Of a stretch of DNA of 64,000 bases, positions 42,318 to 48,952 are shown one piece after another. A program made the translations under genes and the position numbers. The notes beneath the pieces are model-generated. The model did no database searches and was not told where the DNA came from. It was given only the letters and a program-made list of their open reading frames with translations. Numbering within the stretch: position 1 is the first letter of the stretch; the number at the start of each line of letters is the position of its first letter. This DNA is from Sulfuritalea sp. (lineage in GTDB: Bacteria > Pseudomonadota > Gammaproteobacteria > Burkholderiales > Rhodocyclaceae): NCBI GenBank assembly GCA_016710465.1, contig JADJVS010000014.1, positions 868,001 through 932,000 on the forward strand, written 5' to 3'.

Positions 42318-43097
42318 TCAGAACGTACCCGGATAGGCGCCGCCATCGAGCAGCCAGTTCTGTCCGGTGATGAAGCCGGCCTGGGCCGAGCACAGCCAGG
42401 CACAGGCGGCGCCGAACTCCTCGGGATTGCCGATGCGCCCGGCCGGAATGGTGGCGACGCGCTCGGCCAGCACCTGTTCGTAGGGCAGGCCGCGCGCCTT
42501 GGCCTGGCTGCCGATCACGGTGGCGATGCGGTCGGTGTCGAAGAAGCCGGGCAGCAGGTTGTTGATGGTGACGTTGTGGGCGACGGTCTTGCGCGCCAGG
42601 CCGGCGACAAAACCCGTGAGACCGGAGCGTGCGCCATTCGACAGCCCCAGCACGTCGATCGGCATTTTCACCGCGCCGGAGGTGATGTTCACGATGCGGC
42701 CGAACTTGCGTTCGATCATGGGGTCGACGGTGGCCTTGATCAGCTCGATCGGTGCCAGCATGTTGGCGTCGAGCGCGGCGAGCCAGTCGTCGCGCGACCA
42801 GTTGCGGAAGTCGCCCGGGGGCGGGCCGCCGGCGTTGTTGATCAGAATGTCGGGCTGCGGGCAAGCCGCCAGCGCGGCGGCGCGGCCCTCGGGCTTGACG
42901 ATGTCGGCGGCCACGGTGATGACGGTGACGCCGGTGGCGGCGCGGATTGCGGCAGCGGTCTGTTCCAGCGCCTCGGCGCCGCGCGCCACCAGCGTGACAT
43001 CGACGCCCTCGCGCGCCAGGGCGAAGGCGCAGCCGCGCCCGAGCCCCTTGCTGGAGGCGCAAACCAGTGCCCGGCGTCCGCGAATTCCCAGATCCAT
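42318..43097 (-). CDS. SDR-family oxidoreductase
   Basis: 259 aa from ATG at 43095-43097. The glycine motif is SSKGLGRGCA instead of the classical TGxxxGIG, and NNAGGPPPGD is present. The active-site tyrosine position reads SNGARSGL, lacking the usual YxxxK, so a standard SDR catalysis is doubtful. Similar 'SDR without YxxxK' proteins exist in betaproteobacteria. A C-terminal LLDGGAYPG is standard. Confidence 0.85.
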   Translation of the reverse strand: MDLGIRGRRALVCASSKGLGRGCAFALAREGVDVTLVARGAEALEQTAAAIRAATGVTVITVAADIVKPEGRAAALAACPQPDILINNAGGPPPGDFRNWSRDDWLAALDANMLAPIELIKATVDPMIERKFGRIVNITSGAVKMPIDVLGLSNGARSGLTGFVAGLARKTVAHNVTINNLLPGFFDTDRIATVIGSQAKARGLPYEQVLAERVATIPAGRIGNPEEFGAACAWLCSAQAGFITGQNWLLDGGAYPGTF

Positions 43098-43158
43098 CGT
43101 AATGCTCCCCATTGGCGGACGCGTATCATAGCGGCTCACGTGGGAGGAGGGCCCGCGC

Positions 43159-44419
43159 ATGAGCAGTTTGCATCGCATCATCCTGTACCGGCTGCTTGCC
43201 GCGTGGGTGGTCATTTCACTGTTGATCGGCGTGGCGGTGTCCTGGACTGGCCTGCGCAGGATCGACCGGCAACTTGTGGCCCTGGCGACGACCGAGCTGC
43301 GCAAATTCGCCGCCGCCAACCTGGGCTGACCCGGCCTCCGGAGACCGCCCGGGCGGCGCTGGACCAGTTGGCCGCCGAGTTGGCGCGGGAATCGTTTCAT
43401 CGCCGGTGAGTTTCAGGACCGCAAGCGGCGCACACTGGCCGCGACCAGTGAATCAGCGGCACTCCGAGCTGACCATGGAAGTGGCGCGCCTGGCGGTGGA
43501 ACTGCCGCTGGATCAGGACCGTCATTTTCGCAAGTTCAACTCCAATGGCCAGGGTGGCCTGCGCGTGCTGGTGCCCTTCCGCGAGCAGGATGGCACGCCC
43601 GCGGGCTATTTCGAAGGCGCCTTCCTGGTCGATCCGGAGCTTGCCGGGCGCTTGCGCGAGGACCTGGCCGTGACCCTGCTGGTGGCGCTTGCCGCGGTGA
43701 CGCTGACCACGCTCTGCCTCTATCCGATCATCCTGTCGCTCAACCGCAACGTGGTTCGCCAGTCGCGCGACCTGCTGGCCGGCAACATCGAGCTCATGGA
43801 GGTCGTCGGCACGGCCATCGCCAAGCGCGACTCGATGACCAGCATGCACCATTTCCGCGTCGCCACCTATGCCGTGCGCCTGGCCGAGGAGGTCGGTCTC
43901 GACCCGGCGCGCATGGGCGACCTGATCGCCGGCGCCTTCCTCCATGACGTGGGCAAGATCGGGATCAGCGACAACATCCTGCTCAAGCCGGGAAGCCTGG
44001 ATGCCGACGAAGCCGAGGCGATGAAGCGCCACGTCCCGCTCGGGGTCGACATCCTTCGGAAGTCAAACTGGCTGATGCGCGCGCGCGACGTGGTCGAGTA
44101 CCACCACGAGAAGTTCGATGGCAGCGGCTACGGCAAGGGCCTGGCCGGCGAACGGATTCCGCTGATCGCGCGAATCTTCACCGTGGTCGATGTCTTCGAT
44201 GCGCTGACCTCGAAGCGCTCGTACAAGGATGCGGTGAGCTTTGGCGACGCGATCACCATGATCCGTGACGGTGCCGGCAGCTTTTTCGATCCGCGTCTGG
44301 CCGAGGCCTTCATCCGCATCGCCGAGCCGCTGTACCGGGAAATCCGCGCCGCCTCCGATGCCGAGGTCGAGGCGCGGCTGCGTGCCCTGATCGACAGGTA
44401 CTTCGCCCTCAGCTCCTGA
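43159..44419 (+). pseudogene. HD-GYP domain phosphodiesterase with frameshifted N-terminus
   Basis: Starts at ATG 43159 (SD GGAGGAG) with a membrane helix (MSSLHRIILYRLLAAWVVIS), but the frame stops at TGA 43327-43329. The sensor region then continues in other frames: LTRPPETARAALDQLAAELA (to about 43397), IAGEFQDRKRRTLAATSESA (43399-43470) and finally the intact frame from about 43475. That frame has a second helix and an HD-GYP domain: HDVGKIG, HHEKFDGSGYGKGL. The GYP is GYG. Three shifts within 170 bp suggest decay or assembly error. Confidence 0.75.
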
Positions 44420-45191
44420 GGAAATCGCCCACCAGGCGGTTGAAGGCGGTCGGCTGCTCCACCGCGGACAGGTGCGAGGCCGCGGCGATGACTTCCAGCC
44501 GTGCGCCCGGAATCCGCGCCGCGATGGTTTCGCTCATGGCCGGCGGCGTGCCGGGGTCGTCGGCGCCGGCGATCACCAGTGTCGGGTTGCGGATGTCGGC
44601 GATACTTTGCGTGATGTCGAGCGCGCGGATGGCGCCGGCACAGCCGATGTAGCCGGCGGGCGGCGTGGCCGCGATCAGGCCGGCGATGCGCGCGGCTTCG
44701 GCCGGCTGCGCGGCACGGAACCCCGGCGTGAACCAGCGGCCCAGCGTGCCCTCGACCAGTCCCGCGCAACCCCGGTCGTGGGCGATGGCGATGCGCTCGT
44801 CCCACAGTGGCCCTGCCTCGGCCGGGATGCGGCTGGTGGAGTTGGCGATCACCAGCTTGTCGATGCGGTGCGGGTGGGTAAGCGCGAGGTGCTGACCGAT
44901 CATGCCGCCCATCGAGAGGCCGACGAAATGCGTGCGCTCGATGTTCAGCGCGTCGAGCAGGCCGACGACATCGCCGACCAGTTGGTCGAAGCGGTAGGAA
45001 CCTTCCGGCGCGCTGCTGGCGCCGTGCCCGCGCGTGTCATAGCACAGCACCGTGAAAGTCGGCGCCAGCGCCACGGCGAGCGCGTTCCACATCGTCAGGT
45101 CGCAGCTCAGGGAATGCGACAGCGTGACCCAGGGCCCGCTGCCTTCGACCTGGTAATTGATGGTGATGCCATTGGCTTCGATGGTATTCAT
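44409..45191 (-). CDS. pcaD: 3-oxoadipate enol-lactonase PcaD
   Basis: 260 aa from ATG at 45189-45191, whose A is shared with the uvrD stop (TGATG). Alpha/beta hydrolase with GLSMGGMIGQHLA (nucleophile Ser), an Asp in GADDPGTP and a His in ASHLSAVEQP. The spacing and IANSTSRIPAEAG segment are characteristic of PcaD, which opens the enol-lactone in the protocatechuate/catechol beta-ketoadipate route. No other pca genes are present here. It overlaps the HD-GYP remnant by 11 bp. Confidence 0.85.
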   Translation of the reverse strand: MNTIEANGITINYQVEGSGPWVTLSHSLSCDLTMWNALAVALAPTFTVLCYDTRGHGASSAPEGSYRFDQLVGDVVGLLDALNIERTHFVGLSMGGMIGQHLALTHPHRIDKLVIANSTSRIPAEAGPLWDERIAIAHDRGCAGLVEGTLGRWFTPGFRAAQPAEAARIAGLIAATPPAGYIGCAGAIRALDITQSIADIRNPTLVIAGADDPGTPPAMSETIAARIPGARLEVIAAASHLSAVEQPTAFNRLVGDFLRS

Positions 45192-47374
45192 CAGGCTGCC
45201 TCCAGTTTGGCGACGGAGAGCGCCAGCCACTTGATGCCGGCGGCGCCGAAATTGACCTGCACCCGCGCGTCGCTGCCGCCGCCCTCGGCATTGACGATGA
45301 CGCCAAGGCCGAACTTGGGGTGCATCACGCTCTGGCCGATGCGGAAGCCGCCGCCGCGTTGCGAGTCGCTGCGGCGTGGTGCGGCACCGAATGTGGAGGT
45401 GGCGTTGTAGGCGTAGGCGGCGGAATCGGCCACCTGGTAGCCGTTGCGGCCGGCGCGCGGCGTCAGCCACTTCACCAGTTCCTCGGGAACCTCGTCGAGG
45501 AAGCGCGAGGGCAGGTTGTAGCGGGTCTGGCCGTGCAGCATGCGGGTCTGGGCGAAGCAGAGGTAGAGCCGCTGGCGCGCACGCGTGACGGCGACATACA
45601 TCAGGCGCCGTTCTTCTTCCAGCCCTTTGTCTTCAAGCAGCGAGTTCTCGTGGGGGAACAGGCCTTCCTCGAGGCCGCAGATGAAGACCATGTTGAATTC
45701 CAGGCCCTTGGCCGAATGCACCGTCATCAGTTGCAGGGCGTCGTCGCCTTCGCCGGCCTGGTGTTCGCCGGCTTCGAGCGAGGCGTGGGCCAAAAATGAC
45801 ATCAGGTCCGCTGAAAGCTCGCCTTCCGTGCCGACGGTGCCTTCCTCGGCGACGAAGCTGGCGGCGGCATTGACCAGTTCGTCGAGGTTGGCCAGGCGCT
45901 CCTGGCCTTCCTTCTCGTTGCGGTAGTGCTCGCGCAGGCCGGAGAGGTCGAGCACATGTTCGACCAGTTCCTGTAGCGGCAGGTTGGCCGCCTCGCGCAG
46001 CCGGACGATGAGATCGGCAAACCCCGCCAGCTTGGCACCGCCGGCGCCGGACAGGCGCGGGATCGCGGCATGCAGGCTGCTGCCCAGCGCCTTGGCGGCG
46101 TCCTGCAGGTTTTCCAGGCTGCGCGCGCCGATGCCGCGGGTGGGAAAGTTCACCACCCGCGCGAAGGCGGTGTCATCGTTGGCGTTGGCGATCAGGCGCA
46201 GGTAGGCCAGCGCATGCTTGATCTCGGCGCGCTCGAAGAAGCGCAGGCCGCCATACACGCGATAGGGCAGGCCGGCATTGAACAGCGCGTGTTCAAGCGC
46301 GCGGCTTTGCGCGTTGCTGCGGTAGAGCAGGGCGATTTCGGCGCGGGCATGGCCATCGCGCGACAGCGCCTTGACTTCCTCGACGATGAAGCGCGCTTCG
46401 TCGCCGTCGGAATAGGCTTCATGGATGCGGATCGGCTCGCCGGCCCCGGCCTCGGTCCACAGGTTCTTGCCCAGGCGCTGCGGGTTGTTCTTGATGATGG
46501 CGTTGGCGGCGTCGAGGATGTTGCCGTGCGAGCGGTAATTCTGCTCCAGGCGGATCAGGTTCGTGACGTGGAATTCGCGCTCGAAGTCGCGCATGTTGCC
46601 GACGTCGGCGCCACGGAAGGCGTAGATGGACTGATCGTCATCCCCAACACAAAACATCGCCGCATGATCCCCGGCCAGCAGCTTCAACCACTTGTACTGA
46701 AGCTTGTTGGTATCCTGAAACTCATCGACGAGGACATGCCGAAAGCGCTCCTGGTAATGCCGGCGCAGCGGTTCGTTGCGCTCCAGCAGCTCGTAACAGC
46801 GCAGCAGCAGCTCCGCGAAATCGACCACGCCTTCGCGCTGGCACTGCGCCTCGTAGGCTTCGTAAAGTTCGACGCGCTTTCTCGCCCAGTCGTCCCAGGC
46901 TTCGACGGCGGCCGGGCGCAGGCCCTGCTCCTTCTGCGCATTGATGAAGTGGCAGAGTTCGCGCGGCGGGTATTTTTCGTCATCGACGTTGAGCGTTTTC
47001 AGCAGGCGCTTGACGGCCGCCTGCTGGTCGCCGGAATCAAGGATCTGGAACAGTTGCGGCAGGCCCGCATCGCGATGGTGGGCGCGCAACAGCCGGTTGC
47101 ACAGACCATGGAAGGTGCCGATCCACATGCCTTTGACATTGATCGGCAGCATGGCGGCCAGCCGCGTCAGCATTTCCTTGGCCGCCTTGTTGGTGAAAGT
47201 CACGGCCAGGATGCCGCTGGGGGCGACCTGGCCGGTGGAAATCAGCCAGGCGATGCGGGTGGTCAGCACCCGGGTCTTGCCCGAACCCGCGCCGGCGAGG
47301 ATCAGGGCGTGTTGTGGCGGCAGGGTGACGGCGGCCAGTTGCGGTTCATTGAGGTGCTCAAGAAGGGGGTTCAT
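45191..47374 (-). CDS. uvrD: DNA helicase II UvrD
   Basis: 727 aa. SF1 motifs in order: Q-motif LNEPQLAAV, Ia/Walker A GAGSGKTRVL, motif II VDEFQDTNKLQY, motif III CVGDDDQSIYAFRGA, LEQNYRSHGNIL, motif V VHSAKGLEFN and motif VI VAVTRARQRLYL. A C-terminal tail with PKFGLGVIV and a Tudor-like fold is typical. The helicase unwinds DNA in nucleotide-excision and mismatch repair. It overlaps pcaD by one base. Confidence 0.97.
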   Translation of the reverse strand: MNPLLEHLNEPQLAAVTLPPQHALILAGAGSGKTRVLTTRIAWLISTGQVAPSGILAVTFTNKAAKEMLTRLAAMLPINVKGMWIGTFHGLCNRLLRAHHRDAGLPQLFQILDSGDQQAAVKRLLKTLNVDDEKYPPRELCHFINAQKEQGLRPAAVEAWDDWARKRVELYEAYEAQCQREGVVDFAELLLRCYELLERNEPLRRHYQERFRHVLVDEFQDTNKLQYKWLKLLAGDHAAMFCVGDDDQSIYAFRGADVGNMRDFEREFHVTNLIRLEQNYRSHGNILDAANAIIKNNPQRLGKNLWTEAGAGEPIRIHEAYSDGDEARFIVEEVKALSRDGHARAEIALLYRSNAQSRALEHALFNAGLPYRVYGGLRFFERAEIKHALAYLRLIANANDDTAFARVVNFPTRGIGARSLENLQDAAKALGSSLHAAIPRLSGAGGAKLAGFADLIVRLREAANLPLQELVEHVLDLSGLREHYRNEKEGQERLANLDELVNAAASFVAEEGTVGTEGELSADLMSFLAHASLEAGEHQAGEGDDALQLMTVHSAKGLEFNMVFICGLEEGLFPHENSLLEDKGLEEERRLMYVAVTRARQRLYLCFAQTRMLHGQTRYNLPSRFLDEVPEELVKWLTPRAGRNGYQVADSAAYAYNATSTFGAAPRRSDSQRGGGFRIGQSVMHPKFGLGVIVNAEGGGSDARVQVNFGAAGIKWLALSVAKLEAA

Positions 47375-47484
47375 GATTCCGGCTGGCAGGCAGAGCGTCG
47401 ATTATATCGGCGGGGTCCGGAAGGTCGCCCGCAGTAAGCGCTAACCACGCCGACAAAAACCGCGCTCGCGGGAAGTCGACAAAA

Positions 47485-47567
47485 TATTGCATTGCAGCAA
47501 AATGGCTTGAACTTAGAGTGATTCGCCCATATCGAACGGGTAGAATCGGCGATGCTGCAATGCAATA
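47485..47567. repeat. Perfect 14-bp inverted repeat around a promoter region (operator-like)
   Basis: TATTGCATTGCAGC (47485-47498) and GCTGCAATGCAATA (47554-47567). Each arm contains TGC-N3-GCA, reminiscent of PhaR-type operators. The space between includes TTGAAC (47507-47512) and TAGAAT-like boxes for the downstream gene at 47634. Confidence 0.6.
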
Positions 47568-47633
47568 CATTGTGTGCAAGTCGAGTCTTCCCGGTTCATG
47601 AGACCGGGAAGGCCCGATCCCACGGAGAACACC

Positions 47634-47987
47634 ATGAAAACATTACCCAAGACCCCAAAAATCCTGCCCTGGCTGGCGCGCAAGGCCGGGATCAGCGATA
47701 TCCGCGCCGAAGCGCTGTGGCACGACGCGGAGCGCTGGGCCGGTCGGCAGGCCACGCCGGGTTCGGCGGCCTACTTCAAGCTGGCGGTCGATCGCCTGCT
47801 GCAGCTCGCGGCGGCGGAATCACTTCGTGCCGACGCGGCATCGTTTGGCTGGCGGCCATGGGCACGCGCCCAGGCCAGGTTTTGGGCCGTCTCGATGCAG
47901 GCGATGCACGAGGCCTCGGCGCTCAGTGCGCGCGGCTGGACCCTGGTCGACTCGATAAGCCGCCGGGGTCAGCAACTGCCGGGCTGA
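47634..47987 (+). CDS. Small conserved protein of unknown function
   Basis: 117 aa from ATG 47634 (SD ACGGAGA). Basic N-terminus (MKTLPKTPKILPWLARKAGI), then amphipathic helices rich in Ala and Trp (LWHDAERWAGRQATPGSAAY, ARAQARFWAVSMQAMHEASA). No membrane span or known domain. The TGC-N3-GCA operator-like repeat upstream hints at co-regulation with polyhydroxyalkanoate functions; the helical composition would suit a phasin-related protein, but that is speculative. Confidence 0.6.
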   Translation: MKTLPKTPKILPWLARKAGISDIRAEALWHDAERWAGRQATPGSAAYFKLAVDRLLQLAAAESLRADAASFGWRPWARAQARFWAVSMQAMHEASALSARGWTLVDSISRRGQQLPG

Positions 47988-48008
47988 GCCAAGGGGAAAA
48001 GCCGGCGG

Positions 48009-48881
48009 TCAGCGAACCACCGTCGGTTTGAGTTCCGTCGCGGCCTTCAGGCGCGCGGCCGCAACTTCCGCTTCCGCCGCGCTGGCATAACGGCCGACCG
48101 CCACTTCATAGCGCCAGCCACCGTCTTCCACCGCGCGCGGGCGGATACGCGCGGCGAATCCGGCATCCTGCGCCTGATCGTAGATTTCCAGCGCCGCCTC
48201 CTGGCTTGCCGCCGAACCGGCCAGCAGGGTCCATTTGCCCTTGCTGCCGGCGGCGCCGTCGCCGGCGACGATGTCGGTTTGGCGCGCCAGCCTGGCGAAG
48301 GACTCGGGGTCCAGCGATTTCACCTCGGCACCCCTGCCACGCGGGGCATCGTAATAAGTCATGGCTTGCGACATCTCGGTGGCTTGTCCCGCCCGGGTGA
48401 TTTCGATCTTGCCTTCGAGCAGCGCGACCAGATCGCCGTCCTTGTCGGTCTTGCCCCAAACGTCGGTGCCGCGGATGCCGATGGTGGCAGTGCCGACCCG
48501 GATCGCCACATCGCGCGGCACGGACTTCTTCAGCTTGGCCGTGGTGAAGCGGAAGGCACCGGCTATGACGTCGAGCGCGCCACGGAAGGTTTTTTGCGGC
48601 TGCATGCTGCGTGTGTGCAGGCCGAAGCGCGCGGCTTCGCCAAGCTTGACGCGGCTGCCTTCGGCCAGCATTAGGTAGGCGCGGGCGCCGTCGCCGGTGC
48701 GTACCAAATCGCCGCTCCTGAGTTCCATGCCGGCCGCCAGCGGCAGCGTTCGGCCATCGCGGTCCACCCAGGCCGGTGCTTGGACGAGTTCGACGGTCGC
48801 GGGAGCCGCGGCCCACGACGCGGTCGAGACCAGCAGAATGCCGGTGGCAAGTGCGGTGCAAAGGCGGTTCAGCGGGCGCAT
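48009..48881 (-). CDS. Exported FecR-domain protein with C-terminal SPOR domain
   Basis: 290 aa from ATG at 48879-48881 with a signal peptide (1-24). A FecR-like segment (about 50-180, LRSGDLVRTGDGARAYLMLA, VRVGTATIGIRGTDVW) is followed by a SPOR domain (about 215-290, KWTLLAGSAASQEAALEIYD ... YEVAVGRYASAAEAEVAA), which binds denuded peptidoglycan. It is probably a periplasmic, septum- or wall-associated protein. It diverges from leuS. Confidence 0.82.
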   Translation of the reverse strand: MRPLNRLCTALATGILLVSTASWAAAPATVELVQAPAWVDRDGRTLPLAAGMELRSGDLVRTGDGARAYLMLAEGSRVKLGEAARFGLHTRSMQPQKTFRGALDVIAGAFRFTTAKLKKSVPRDVAIRVGTATIGIRGTDVWGKTDKDGDLVALLEGKIEITRAGQATEMSQAMTYYDAPRGRGAEVKSLDPESFARLARQTDIVAGDGAAGSKGKWTLLAGSAASQEAALEIYDQAQDAGFAARIRPRAVEDGGWRYEVAVGRYASAAEAEVAAARLKAATELKPTVVR

Positions 48882-48952
48882 CGGAATCCTTTCATGAAGA
48901 CGCGGCGGGTATAATTTCAGCCTTCGCCAGCACAGACACAGAACGCCCGGCC

